Shown here piece after piece: positions 43,396-52,228 of a stretch of 64,000 nucleotides of DNA. Within the stretch, counting starts at the first letter, position 1. Every line of letters starts with the position of its first letter. A program made the position numbers and the translations under genes. The DNA lies in contig JAVHQT010000092.1 in the NCBI GenBank assembly GCA_036171275.1, positions 5,883 to 69,882 of the forward strand. The letters run 5' to 3'. The DNA is from PALSA-1006 sp036171275 (lineage in GTDB: Bacteria > Pseudomonadota > Gammaproteobacteria > Burkholderiales > Gallionellaceae). Under the pieces are notes generated by a model that worked only from the letters and a program-made list of their open reading frames with translations, made no database searches and had not been told where the DNA came from.

Positions 43396-43565
43396 TTGGG
43401 AGAGAATGCTGCATTTTGGCATCGCCGAAGGCGTAACACCCGTAACCGCTCAGGCTCATGAACCACTCGGCACAGGCAAATCTGGAGAGCGTTGATATAA
43501 ACAACCACCGAAGGGGCAGGCGGATAGTAAAACCGTAATCTCTCAGGTATCAAGGACAGATGGGG
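43396..43565 (+). promoter_or_regulatory. Tandem glycine riboswitch upstream of gcvT
   Basis: Two glycine aptamers in series. Aptamer 1 (about 43396-43477) shows GGGAGAG, a GCCGAAGGCG stem, and CGCTCAGG. Aptamer 2 (about 43481-43565) shows GGAGAG, CACCGAAGGGGCAGG and CTCTCAGG..CAAGGACAGA, the most conserved part of the class. They are joined by a short linker, as usual for the cooperative form, and are followed directly by an intrinsic terminator. Glycine binding probably turns on the cleavage-system genes. Confidence 0.93.
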
Positions 43566-43596
43566 CGCAGGGCGATTTTCGTGCTGCGCCTTTTTT
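43564..43596 (+). terminator. Riboswitch expression-platform terminator
   Basis: GGCGCAG (43564-43570) pairs with CTGCGCC (43584-43590) over a 13-base loop and is followed by T6. Its first arm begins inside the end of aptamer 2, so ligand binding can compete with terminator formation. It lies 18 bases before the gcvT ATG. Confidence 0.88.
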
Positions 43597-43614
43597 ATGT
43601 TAAGGAAAAAAATC

Positions 43615-44697
43615 ATGAACTTAAAAAGAACGCCGCTGAATGCAGTGCACCGTGCCATGGGTGCAAAAATGGTCGATTTCGGCGGCTGGGATATGCCAGT
43701 GAACTACGGCTCGCAAATTGAAGAACATCATCAAGTGCGTCATGATGCCGGTATGTTTGACGTGTGCCACATGCGCGTGGTGGATGCAAAAGGTGACGGG
43801 GTGCGCGCCTTTTTGCGCTATTTGCTGGCGAATAATGCGGACAAAATTACCTTGCCCGGCAAGGCGTTGTATTCCGCCATGCTGAATCCGCAAGGTGGCG
43901 TGATTGACGATTTGATCATCTATTTTATGACGGAAAGCTGGTTTCGCATCGTGGTGAATGCTGGCACGGCGGACGGCGACATTAAGTGGATGAAACAACA
44001 GGCTGCCATCCATGCACCTAATTTGACGATTACTTCGCGTGACGATTTAGCCATGGTGGCGGTGCAAGGGCCGAATGCGCGTGCCAAAGTGTGGCAAGTA
44101 TTGCCGCAAACTCAAGCGGCGACTGAAGGCTTGCAAAACTTCCAAGCTGCTGATTGTATTGAGTATTATATTGCGCGTACCGGTTACACGGGCGAAGACG
44201 GTTTTGAAGTGATGTTGCCAAAACAGAAAGTAGAAGACTTTTGGTACGCCTTAAATAAAGTCGGCGTTAAACCAATTGGACTGGGCGCGCGCGACACTTT
44301 GCGGCTGGAAGCCGGCATGAATTTGTACGGACACGACATGAATACCGACATTAGTCCGTTGGAAGCGGGCATGGCGTGGACGGTGGATTTAAAAAGTGAG
44401 CGCGATTTTATCGGCAAAGCGGCGTTGTTGGCGAATCCGCCTACGCGCAAATTGGTCGGACTGGTGTTGCAAGAACGTGGCGTGTTGCGCGACCATCAAA
44501 AAGTGCTTACGCCGCACGGCGACGGCGAAGTGACCAGCGGCTCGTTTTCACCTACGCTGCAAAAATCGATTGCGCTGGCACGGGTACCGAATCAGGTGCA
44601 AATCGGCGACACGGTACAAGTGGAAATCCGCGATAAAAAATTAGCCGCACAGGTCGTTAAGTATCCGTTTGCCAGAAATGGCAAGGGATTGATTTAA
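43615..44697 (+). CDS. gcvT: Glycine cleavage system aminomethyltransferase (T protein)
   Basis: GcvT releases ammonia and passes the methylene group from the aminomethyl-lipoyl H protein to tetrahydrofolate. The chosen start (43615, MNLKRTPLNAVH) has AAGGA upstream; an earlier in-frame codon at 43597 lies inside the terminator T-run. The 360-residue protein has FGGWDMPVNYGSQIEEHHQVR, GMFDVCHM, VQGPNAR, YTGEDGFEVM and LRLEAGMNLYGHDM, the folate-binding signatures. It is followed 28 bases later by gcvH and regulated by the upstream riboswitch. Confidence 0.96.
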   Translation: MNLKRTPLNAVHRAMGAKMVDFGGWDMPVNYGSQIEEHHQVRHDAGMFDVCHMRVVDAKGDGVRAFLRYLLANNADKITLPGKALYSAMLNPQGGVIDDLIIYFMTESWFRIVVNAGTADGDIKWMKQQAAIHAPNLTITSRDDLAMVAVQGPNARAKVWQVLPQTQAATEGLQNFQAADCIEYYIARTGYTGEDGFEVMLPKQKVEDFWYALNKVGVKPIGLGARDTLRLEAGMNLYGHDMNTDISPLEAGMAWTVDLKSERDFIGKAALLANPPTRKLVGLVLQERGVLRDHQKVLTPHGDGEVTSGSFSPTLQKSIALARVPNQVQIGDTVQVEIRDKKLAAQVVKYPFARNGKGLI

Positions 44698-44725
44698 TTA
44701 AATAATTTTAAAATTGGAGAATAAA

Positions 44726-45115
44726 ATGAGCAACCCAAGCAACCTGAAATACACCGCCTCCCACGAATGGGTACAAACCGAAGCCGACGGGACTATCACC
44801 ATCGGCATCACGCAACACGCCCAAGAATTGCTCGGCGATATGGTGTTCGTTGAAGCGCCTGCTGTCGGGCGCAAATTGAAAGCACAGGAAGAATCTGCCG
44901 TGGTGGAATCCGTTAAAGCCGCTGCCGATGTTTATGCGCCGGTGTCCGGCATCGTCACTGCCATCAATAGTGATTTGGATGCTGCGCCCGAAGCAATTAA
45001 TTCGGATCCTTATGGTGCCTGGATTTTCAAAATAAAGCCCGACAATGCTGCCGATGTTGCCGCGCTGCTGGATGCCACCGCGTATCAAGCCGTGGTGGAT
45101 AGCGAAGCGCATTAA
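44726..45115 (+). CDS. gcvH: Glycine cleavage system H protein (lipoyl carrier)
   Basis: GcvH shuttles the aminomethyl group among the P, T and L proteins on a lipoylated lysine. The 129-residue protein has YTASHEWV, the strand DMVFVEAPAVG, and the lipoylation region VVESVKAAADVYAPVSG with the Lys in ESVKA (about position 64). The start at 44726 (MSNPSNLKYTASHEW) has GGAG six bases upstream and matches family N-termini. It ends the gcvTH pair; gcvP lies 3.7 kb away beyond the accessory cassette. Confidence 0.96.
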   Translation: MSNPSNLKYTASHEWVQTEADGTITIGITQHAQELLGDMVFVEAPAVGRKLKAQEESAVVESVKAAADVYAPVSGIVTAINSDLDAAPEAINSDPYGAWIFKIKPDNAADVAALLDATAYQAVVDSEAH

Positions 45116-45195
45116 ACGGACAATTTTCGAGCCGTTAATTGTCCATTCGCTCTGCGTTTGACTAGAGGCTGACTAACAATTGATTGACGAAAATC

Positions 45196-45576
45196 ATGGG
45201 CTTAACCTACGCACCACTGAAATTAACCAACCTGTTTAGTCGCCAAAGTGTAGAGGTAAACGCCTTGGTGGACACAGGCACGACATTTATGTGCGTCTCG
45301 GAAGAAATTGCCTTGCAACTGGGTTTTGATATTTCAGAAGTCAGCCAACAGGTGGTTACTTTAGCCGACGGACACCAGCGCAAAGTGCCAAAAATTGCGC
45401 CGATTGAAATTGCGTTTGGTAATCGCAGTTATGTCACCGAAGCGGTGGTGTTAGGCAATGAGCAGTTGCTTGGCGTCATTCCGATGGAAGCGATGGACTT
45501 AATCGTTGATCTGCGCCAACAGGTGTTAATTGCCAATCCGCAACACCCGAATTATCCGGTGGCTTTGGCAAAGTAA
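45196..45576 (+). CDS. Clan AA retropepsin-like aspartic protease family protein
   Basis: A 126-residue protein with the retropepsin-type active-site motif VNALVDTGTTFMCVSEEIA (catalytic Asp in DTG) near residue 25 and a second strand AVVLGNEQLLGVIPMEAMDL, the pattern of the small bacterial clan AA aspartic protease group whose members often sit next to toxin-antitoxin or defence genes. No signal peptide. The ATG at 45196 is preferred over a TTG at 45184. It is the first gene after gcvH and opens the accessory cassette. Its physiological substrate is unknown. Confidence 0.7.
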   Translation: MGLTYAPLKLTNLFSRQSVEVNALVDTGTTFMCVSEEIALQLGFDISEVSQQVVTLADGHQRKVPKIAPIEIAFGNRSYVTEAVVLGNEQLLGVIPMEAMDLIVDLRQQVLIANPQHPNYPVALAK

Positions 45577-45622
45577 ATGTTCAGCTTCAATTTGAACGAA
45601 TTTCAAAATCTTCAAAGTAAAT

Positions 45623-47590
45623 ATGAACGCTAACGAGACCAAATTGCAACAAATAATTGAGGGGGAAAAGCAATATATCGTTCCTCTTTTTCAACGCGCC
45701 TACAGTTGGACAGCAAAGGAGTGGAAAATATTATGGGACGACATCATTGAGCTTTACGAACAGGATGCGCCACGCCCACATTTTATTGGCTCAATTGTTA
45801 CTATACCGACTACTTCCGTTCCAGAAGGAGTTGCAAAATTTCTATTGATTGATGGTCAGCAAAGATTAACTACAATCTATATTGTGATGGCAGTGCTAAG
45901 GGATCAAATAAAGGACGAATTATCAGATGAGATTCATAATACTTTATTGGTAAATCCTTATAAAAAAGGATTGGATAAGCTAAAGCTTTTACCCACTCAA
46001 AGCGATAGAGCCAGTTTTGAGTCAATTATTCTGGAAAAAGTAACGGACACAGGCGAATCTCAATTAAGCCTTGCTTACCTGTATTTTGAGCGGCAATTCA
46101 AAAAAAACAAATTAGACAGAATCAAATTTAAAAGAATTATTAGTTCATTTTTGTCACTCGTTAGTATTACTCTGGATCGAAACGACAACCCACATTTAGT
46201 TTTTGAAAGTCTGAATGCGAAGGGCAGGCCGTTGTCTCAGTCGGACTTAATTCGAAACTATTTGTTTATGCGAATTCATACTGATCAACAAGACGAAATT
46301 TACCAGCAGTATTGGTTTCCGATGCAGAATGCTTTAGGTGAAAACCTTACAAATTTTATTGGACATTTTTTAGTTCGCCGTGGTGCTCGTGTGAATAAAA
46401 CAGATGTTTACTTAGAGTTAAAAGACCAAGTTACCACAGATAATGCGGTTAGATATCTTAAGGAGTTAGCTAAGTTTTCTGAATATTACGTCAAATTATT
46501 GACCCCAGAAAACGAAAATGACGCGGACATTCGTAAAGGTATTTTACGGTTAAATCGCTTTGATGTAACGGTGGCATATTCATTTTTGCTTAATATCTAT
46601 GATGACTATCAAACCAATAAAATCTCAACTCTTGACTTTTCAGAAGTTCTCAAAACACTAGAAAACTTCATGATACGACGCTTCATTTGTAACGTTCCCA
46701 CAAACGCATTAAATAAAATATTTCCACAACTTTATGTTCAAGTGATGGAAAAAAGTCCTGATAATTTTGTTAAAGCTTTACAACAAGTTATTCAAACAAA
46801 AGGCTATCCTAAAAACTTAGAATTTAGTCAACGAATTAAAGATATAAAACTTTACGGCGCAGGAGATAGACAAGTAAAAGCAAAACTATTATTAGAATCG
46901 ATTGAAGAGTCTTATGGACACAAAGAAATCGTTTCTTTTGATAAAACCACATTAACGATTGAACATGTACTTCCTCAAACCCCAACAGACTGGTGGAAAG
47001 TTCATTTGGGGGATGACTGGGAGAATGAACATGAATTTTGGCTTCACACCTTGGGAAATTTAACACTTACGGCATATAACTCGGAGCTATCAAACGATGA
47101 TTTTGACACCAAGCGTAAAAAACTTTTCGATAGCCATCTAGAAATAAATAAATATTTTGACAATGTAAACACTTGGCGAATTGAAGACATTAAGAAAAGG
47201 GCTGATTTACTTGCTGATTTGGCATTAACGATATGGCCTTATTTGGGAAATGAAAAATTAAACACTAACTCATCGGCAGATGTAACTGGAACAAAGCCAG
47301 TTTCATTATCGATCCTTGGTCAAGAATTTAGAGTTAACACTTGGAAAGATGTTTTGATATGCACTTTTAAAGTGATTTCCGAATTGGCGCCCGATAAGTT
47401 TGAGCAAATTATCAATCAATATCCACACTTTATTGGCAAAGAAAAAAATAATTATCGAAGATCCTATGAGTTGCCCAATGGCATATTTTTGGAGGTCAAT
47501 TTGTCTGCTTCAACTATTCAAAAATACTGCACACAAGCAATTGAATCGATTGAACTAACTACAGATGATTGGAAAGTGGAAACAACGTAA
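45623..47590 (+). CDS. GmrSD-type DUF262/DUF1524 protein (type IV restriction-like)
   Basis: A 655-residue protein. The N-terminal DUF262 (GmrS-like) part carries the nucleotide-binding motif IDGQQRLTT (76-84) preceded by PLFQRAYSWTAKEW (21-34). The central DUF1524 (GmrD-like) part has the HNH-type nuclease motif TIEHVLPQTP (about 446-455) and HTLGNLTLTAYNSELSNDDF with the conserved N and F-x-x-K spacing. About 120 further residues form a distinct C-terminal extension rich in charged and aromatic residues. Fused GmrSD enzymes cut modified (glucosylated or methylated) DNA of phages. It is AT-richer than gcvH and gcvP on either side, which suggests acquisition by transfer. No methyltransferase is adjacent, fitting a type IV system. 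Confidence 0.82.
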   Translation: MNANETKLQQIIEGEKQYIVPLFQRAYSWTAKEWKILWDDIIELYEQDAPRPHFIGSIVTIPTTSVPEGVAKFLLIDGQQRLTTIYIVMAVLRDQIKDELSDEIHNTLLVNPYKKGLDKLKLLPTQSDRASFESIILEKVTDTGESQLSLAYLYFERQFKKNKLDRIKFKRIISSFLSLVSITLDRNDNPHLVFESLNAKGRPLSQSDLIRNYLFMRIHTDQQDEIYQQYWFPMQNALGENLTNFIGHFLVRRGARVNKTDVYLELKDQVTTDNAVRYLKELAKFSEYYVKLLTPENENDADIRKGILRLNRFDVTVAYSFLLNIYDDYQTNKISTLDFSEVLKTLENFMIRRFICNVPTNALNKIFPQLYVQVMEKSPDNFVKALQQVIQTKGYPKNLEFSQRIKDIKLYGAGDRQVKAKLLLESIEESYGHKEIVSFDKTTLTIEHVLPQTPTDWWKVHLGDDWENEHEFWLHTLGNLTLTAYNSELSNDDFDTKRKKLFDSHLEINKYFDNVNTWRIEDIKKRADLLADLALTIWPYLGNEKLNTNSSADVTGTKPVSLSILGQEFRVNTWKDVLICTFKVISELAPDKFEQIINQYPHFIGKEKNNYRRSYELPNGIFLEVNLSASTIQKYCTQAIESIELTTDDWKVETT

Positions 47591-47628
47591 TCAATCTGCT
47601 AGATTAAAAAGACTTTGGGGAGATTTAC

Positions 47629-48006
47629 ATGAAAAATGAATTCCTTAAAAAATCTACTCATCGCTTTGATTTGGTTTTTAAGACTGAAACCGAAATTGCC
47701 GATGAATGGAGGCATGAAACGCTAAGCCGCGCAGTAGATTTAGATCAAGGCGTGGCAACTTTAGTGTCCGCAGATTCGGTGCGCACCGAGGTGGAAGTTT
47801 TTATAAAAAAAGGTGAAATGTCGCGTGACGCAGCCAAAAAATCGGGGATTTATTTTTCGCATGAAGAAGTGATGCAAAGGCTAGATGAAACGCTTGAAGC
47901 GGCTTGGGAGCGTGAAGCAGATAAAAGAGAGGCAGAAATCGCATCCGGTGTAGCCACTTTTGTGCCTGGTACTGAAACAATGGCGCGTCTGCGTTCAAAA
48001 CTTTAA
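47629..48006 (+). CDS. Antitoxin-like orphan protein
   Basis: A 125-residue hydrophilic protein preceded by GGGGAG. The C-terminal half has an SHEEVMQRLDETLEAAW block, a pattern seen at the end of RelB/ParD/Phd-type antitoxins. The N-terminal half (FDLVFKTETEIADEWRHETLSR) is not recognised. No toxin gene is immediately downstream before the next antitoxin at 48068, so the toxin may be lost, or this may be an unrelated small regulator. It lies in the cassette between the GmrSD-like gene and the PIN-domain pair. Assignment as antitoxin is tentative. Confidence 0.45.
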   Translation: MKNEFLKKSTHRFDLVFKTETEIADEWRHETLSRAVDLDQGVATLVSADSVRTEVEVFIKKGEMSRDAAKKSGIYFSHEEVMQRLDETLEAAWEREADKREAEIASGVATFVPGTETMARLRSKL

Positions 48007-48067
48007 TCTGCGTCAATCTGTGAAATAGACGGATAGAAATTTTTGTATTTTTTATTAGGAGTCAATG

Positions 48068-48265
48068 ATGACCTGCGCTATTCAGGCTGAAATTCCAGAC
48101 CAGTTGTGGCAACAAGCACAAACACTGGTCAGTCAAGGTTGGGCAAGCAATATGGATGCGGTGATTAATGAATCACTGCGCCGTTATCTTGAATCGCACC
48201 AAGATGTTCTGGCTGAATCCTTTATCAAAGAAGATGTTGAATGGGGATTGAATGGTAACAATTAA
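48068..48265 (+). CDS. Putative antitoxin of the PIN-domain pair
   Basis: A 65-residue protein with AGGAG upstream. It reads as a short beta-strand and two helices (EIPDQLWQQAQTLVSQGWASNMDAVINESLRRYLESH), matching a ribbon-helix-helix-like DNA-binding antitoxin. It overlaps the downstream PIN gene by 14 bases, the tight coupling typical of toxin-antitoxin pairs. The first of two adjacent ATGs (48065) is also possible. It would neutralise the toxin and autoregulate the pair. Confidence 0.75.
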   Translation: MTCAIQAEIPDQLWQQAQTLVSQGWASNMDAVINESLRRYLESHQDVLAESFIKEDVEWGLNGNN

Positions 48266-48788
48266 ATCTGCTTTGGTCGTTGCCGATGCGGGTCCGTTAA
48301 TCCATTTAGACAAATTGAGCGCGTTAGATGTATTAAGTGATTACACAGCTATATTCGTGCCGAATGCGGTTTGGCTTGAAGTATTCCATCATCGCCCGCA
48401 AGCTTTGCAAGCATCTACGGTCAAGCTGATTCGCCAGTTAGCACCGACACCGACTGCTAAAGTTGATGCCTTATCGGCGGTTTACACTTTGCATCACGGT
48501 GAGCGAGAAGCATTGGAGTTATGTCTTAATCATTCCGTCAATACGCTGCTTTCAGACGATAGCGCTGCGCGGTTAGCAGCAAAAAGTTTAAATATTGCAA
48601 CGCACGGCACCATCGGTTTATTGGTTCGTGCGGCACGGCAGCACTTACGTGCACCTGCTGAAATCTTGACATTACTTGAGTTGATTCCACAACAAACAAC
48701 CTTACACATTCGACCAACCCTGCTTAATGAAGTTATTGAGCAAGTAAAGTTTGAGTGGAAATCGAATCCTACAATTACTTTAACCTAA
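48252..48788 (+). CDS. PIN-domain toxin-like protein (DUF3368/VapC-type)
   Basis: A 178-residue PIN-fold protein: VVADAGPLIHLDKL at the N-terminus supplies the first catalytic Asp, GEREALELCL the second acidic group and LLSDDSAARLAAKSLNIATHGTIGLL the third, the pattern of DUF3368 proteins that form VapC-like RNase toxins. It overlaps its antitoxin by 14 bases. Members cleave tRNA or other RNAs when released. It is the last gene of the accessory cassette, 13 bases before gcvP. Confidence 0.8.
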   Translation: MVTIKSALVVADAGPLIHLDKLSALDVLSDYTAIFVPNAVWLEVFHHRPQALQASTVKLIRQLAPTPTAKVDALSAVYTLHHGEREALELCLNHSVNTLLSDDSAARLAAKSLNIATHGTIGLLVRAARQHLRAPAEILTLLELIPQQTTLHIRPTLLNEVIEQVKFEWKSNPTITLT

Positions 48789-48801
48789 CTTTATAACCAC
48801 C

Positions 48802-51642
48802 ATGTCCACTCATTCCTTTGTTTCTCGCCACAACGGTTCGAACGCGCAAGATATTCAAGCCATGTTATCCAAAATCAATGCGCCGTCGCTGGACGCGCTG
48901 ATTGAGCAGACCGTGCCTGCCGCCATTCGCTTGCAAGCGCCACTGAAGTTGCCGCCAGGCATGAGCGAATATGCTTATTTGCAGCATTTGCGCGGGCTGG
49001 CGGCGAAAAACAAATTATTCAATACATTCATAGGGTTAGGTTATTACGACACCATCGTCCCACCAGTGATTCAGCGCAATATTTTAGAAAATCCCGGTTG
49101 GTACACGGCTTACACGCCGTATCAGCAGGAAATTGCGCAAGGTCGGCTAGAAGCGTTGCTGAATTTCCAAACCATGATTGTGGATTTGACTGGCATGGAA
49201 ATCGCCAATGCGTCGCTGCTGGATGAAGCCACGGCGGCAGCGGAGGCGATGACCATGTTGCACGGGCTGCGCGCGCGCGGCGATGAAGCGAAAAATAGCT
49301 TTTTCGTCTCAGATGAATGTTTTCCGCAAACCATTGAGGTGCTGAAAACGCGCGCAAAACCGCTGGGCATTAACTTGGTGATTGGCGATTTTAAAACAGT
49401 CACCTTGAGTGACACCCTGTACGGCGCACTGTTGCAATATCCAAGCGCCGACGGCGCGGTGCATGACTACGCCGATTTCGTTCAGCGCGCCAAGGAACAC
49501 GGCATGAGCATTGCGGTGGCAGCGGATATTTTGAGTCTGGTTCTGCTCACGCCACCGGGCGAATGGGGCGCGGATGTGGTGTTCGGCTCGACGCAACGCT
49601 TTGGCGTGCCGATGGGTTACGGCGGCCCACACGCGGCGTATTTTGCGTGTCACGATGCGCATAAACGTTCCATGCCGGGGCGCATCATCGGCGTGTCGGT
49701 GGATGCCGACGGCAATCCGGCTTTGCGCATGGCGTTGCAAACGCGCGAACAACATATTCGGCGCGAAAAAGCCACCTCCAACATTTGTACCGCGCAAGCG
49801 TTGTTGGCGATTATGGCCAGCATGTACGCGGTTTATCACGGCGCGGAAGGCTTGCGCGGCATTGCGCAACAGGTGCATTTATCAACCGTTGCCTTGGCGC
49901 AGGAATTGAAAAAGCTCGGCTATCAAGTGATGGAGAACATATTTTTTGACACACTGAAACTGAAGCAGACCAACAATGCAAAGATTAAAGCGTTGGCGGA
50001 AGCTGCGCAGATAAACCTCCGCTATTTGGATCAGGATTTGACCTTGTCACTGGACGAAACCACTTCAGTGAACGAACTAAATGCGCTACTTGCCGTGTTC
50101 GCGGCGGCGGCAGGGAAACCTGCACCAACCCTGAATGAGGCAAATATCAACGCGCAAACGTTAGCGTTTACACCGCGCCAATCGGCGATTCTCAGTCATC
50201 CGGTGTTCAATACCTATCATTCCGAAACGGAAATGATGCGCTATATAAAACGCTTAGAAAACAAAGACTTATCTTTAACGCATTCGATGATTGCGCTGGG
50301 TTCTTGTACGATGAAACTCAACGCAGCGTCAGAATTATTGCCGTTGACTTGGCCAGAATTCGCCAATTTGCATCCGTTCGTACCGCTGGAACAAGCGGTG
50401 GGTTATCAAGAAATTATCGCTGGTTTAAATGCCGATTTAGCCGAAATTACCGGCTTCGCGCAAATGAGTTTTCAGCCGAATAGTGGCGCATCGGGAGAAT
50501 ATACTGGCTTGCTGGTGATTCAGGCTTATCACCGTTCGCGCGGTGAAGCGCATCGCAATGTGGTGTTGATTCCATCCTCGGCGCACGGCACCAATCCCGC
50601 TAGCGCGGCGATGAATGGTTTGACCATTGTGGTGGTGAAATGCGATAAAAATGGCAATATTGACTTGGAAGATTTACGCGAAAAAGCCAATATAAATAAG
50701 GATTCAATTGCATGTTTAATGGTGACTTATCCCAGCACGCACGGGGTATATGAAGAAGCGATTCGCGAAATTACCGCACTCATTCATGGCTACGGCGGAC
50801 AGGTTTACATGGACGGCGCCAACATGAATGCGCAAGTAGGCTTGACCAACCCGGGCAACATCGGCGCGGATGTGTGCCACCTGAATTTGCATAAAACCTT
50901 TGCCATTCCACACGGTGGTGGTGGACCGGGTGTGGGCCCGATCGGAGTTGCTGCACACCTCGTGCCTTTTTTGCCGACGCATTCGCAAATTAAAGTCGGT
51001 GGCGATCAAGGCATTCATGCCGTTTCAGCTGCGCCGTATGGCAGTGCCCTGATTCTATTGGTTTCTTACGCCTATATTAAAATGATGGGAGGTGCCGGCC
51101 TGACCGCAGCTACCAAGCTGGCAATTTTGAATGCAAACTACATCAAAGAATCGCTGAAAGACCATTATGCGACCTTGTACAGTGGCGCGCAGGGTCGATG
51201 TGCGCACGAAATGATTTTGGATTGCCGACACTTTAAACCGCTCGGTGTGGAAGTCAGCGACATCGCCAAGCGGCTAATGGACTTTGGTTTTCATGCACCA
51301 ACCACTTCTTTCCCTGTGGTGGATACGCTGATGGTGGAGCCCACCGAGAGCGAATCTAAAGCAGAATTGGATCGGTTTTGTGAAGCGATGATCGCGATTC
51401 GCGACGAAATTGAAGCGGTGGTTTCCGGTGCGGTGGATAAGAAAAATAACCTGCTTAAAAATGCACCCCACACCGCTCAAGGAGCAACAGCAAGTGAGTG
51501 GTTGCACACATACTCACGCGAACAAGCTGTTTATCCTTTAGACTGGGTGCGCGCCAATAAATTTTGGCCGAGCGTGGCGCGAGTGGATAACGTGTATGGT
51601 GACAAAAATTTGCAGTGCGTGTGCACGCCCGTGCCACGGTAA
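48802..51642 (+). CDS. gcvP: Glycine dehydrogenase (decarboxylating), P protein
   Basis: GcvP decarboxylates glycine with pyridoxal phosphate. The 946-residue protein is the single-chain form (fused P1 and P2 halves). The PLP lysine lies in CHLNLHKTFAIPHGGGGPG; other blocks are FIGLGYYDTIVPPVIQRNI, LLDEATAAAEAM, SCTMKLNAASE and PNSGASGEYTGLL. It has no clear Shine-Dalgarno before the ATG. It is separated from gcvTH by the accessory cassette and may have lost tight riboswitch control unless transcription reads through. gcvL (lipoamide dehydrogenase) is not in the window. Confidence 0.96.
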   Translation: MSTHSFVSRHNGSNAQDIQAMLSKINAPSLDALIEQTVPAAIRLQAPLKLPPGMSEYAYLQHLRGLAAKNKLFNTFIGLGYYDTIVPPVIQRNILENPGWYTAYTPYQQEIAQGRLEALLNFQTMIVDLTGMEIANASLLDEATAAAEAMTMLHGLRARGDEAKNSFFVSDECFPQTIEVLKTRAKPLGINLVIGDFKTVTLSDTLYGALLQYPSADGAVHDYADFVQRAKEHGMSIAVAADILSLVLLTPPGEWGADVVFGSTQRFGVPMGYGGPHAAYFACHDAHKRSMPGRIIGVSVDADGNPALRMALQTREQHIRREKATSNICTAQALLAIMASMYAVYHGAEGLRGIAQQVHLSTVALAQELKKLGYQVMENIFFDTLKLKQTNNAKIKALAEAAQINLRYLDQDLTLSLDETTSVNELNALLAVFAAAAGKPAPTLNEANINAQTLAFTPRQSAILSHPVFNTYHSETEMMRYIKRLENKDLSLTHSMIALGSCTMKLNAASELLPLTWPEFANLHPFVPLEQAVGYQEIIAGLNADLAEITGFAQMSFQPNSGASGEYTGLLVIQAYHRSRGEAHRNVVLIPSSAHGTNPASAAMNGLTIVVVKCDKNGNIDLEDLREKANINKDSIACLMVTYPSTHGVYEEAIREITALIHGYGGQVYMDGANMNAQVGLTNPGNIGADVCHLNLHKTFAIPHGGGGPGVGPIGVAAHLVPFLPTHSQIKVGGDQGIHAVSAAPYGSALILLVSYAYIKMMGGAGLTAATKLAILNANYIKESLKDHYATLYSGAQGRCAHEMILDCRHFKPLGVEVSDIAKRLMDFGFHAPTTSFPVVDTLMVEPTESESKAELDRFCEAMIAIRDEIEAVVSGAVDKKNNLLKNAPHTAQGATASEWLHTYSREQAVYPLDWVRANKFWPSVARVDNVYGDKNLQCVCTPVPR

Positions 51643-51687
51643 AGATAATACTTTGGATTTAATAGAATTTTAAAGGAGCTGCATCGC

Positions 51688-52209
51688 ATGACAAAAGAAG
51701 CTAAAAATAATAGTGCCGTTACATTGGCGGGTGAACCATTAACTTTATTCGGGAAATTTCCTGAGGTCGGTCAGGCTGCGCCTGCGTTTACCTTGGTCGA
51801 TAAAACACTAAAGAATGTCAGCTTAAAGGACTTTGCCGGACAGCGTAAAGTATTGAACATTGTGCCAAGTTTAGATACTGCCGTGTGCGCCACGTCCACA
51901 CGTAAATTTAATGAAGCGGCTAGCGCCTTGAGTAACACCGTCGTGCTGGTGATTTCTGCCGATTTGCCGTTTGCGATGAGTCGATTTTGTGTAGCGGAAG
52001 GGCTAGAAAACGTGGTGACATTATCGTTGATGCGCGGCCGTGATTTTATGCGTAACTACGGCGTGAAAATTGCCGATACTGCCTTGGCAGGTGTCACGGC
52101 GCGCGCGGTGTTGGTGTTGAATGAAAAAGATATAATAATTCATGCGGAGTTGGTCGATGACATTAAACACGAACCAAACTATGCCGCAGCACTCGCTGTA
52201 CTCGCTTGA
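51688..52209 (+). CDS. tpx: Thiol peroxidase (Tpx)
   Basis: An atypical two-cysteine peroxiredoxin that reduces peroxides with thioredoxin. The 173-residue protein has the peroxidatic motif PSLDTAVCAT (Cys at about 67) and the resolving Cys in MSRFCVAEG (about 101), plus EVGQAAPAFTLVD near the N-terminus. An AAGGAG site precedes the ATG. Its stop codon (TGA) lies inside the TTGATTATATTGACT motif that leads dgkA. An anti-oxidant role suits an Fe(II) oxidiser exposed to Fenton chemistry. Confidence 0.95.
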   Translation: MTKEAKNNSAVTLAGEPLTLFGKFPEVGQAAPAFTLVDKTLKNVSLKDFAGQRKVLNIVPSLDTAVCATSTRKFNEAASALSNTVVLVISADLPFAMSRFCVAEGLENVVTLSLMRGRDFMRNYGVKIADTALAGVTARAVLVLNEKDIIIHAELVDDIKHEPNYAAALAVLA

Positions 52210-52220
52210 TTATATTGACT
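52206..52220 (+). promoter_or_regulatory. TTGATTATATTGACT leader motif before dgkA
   Basis: TTGATTATATTGACT covers the tpx stop codon and lies eight bases before the dgkA ATG. There is no Shine-Dalgarno between the motif and the ATG. A near-identical arrangement precedes hisA, and the same motif plus a ribosome site precedes ribE. Confidence 0.4.
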
Positions 52221-52228
52221 ATTTTAAA

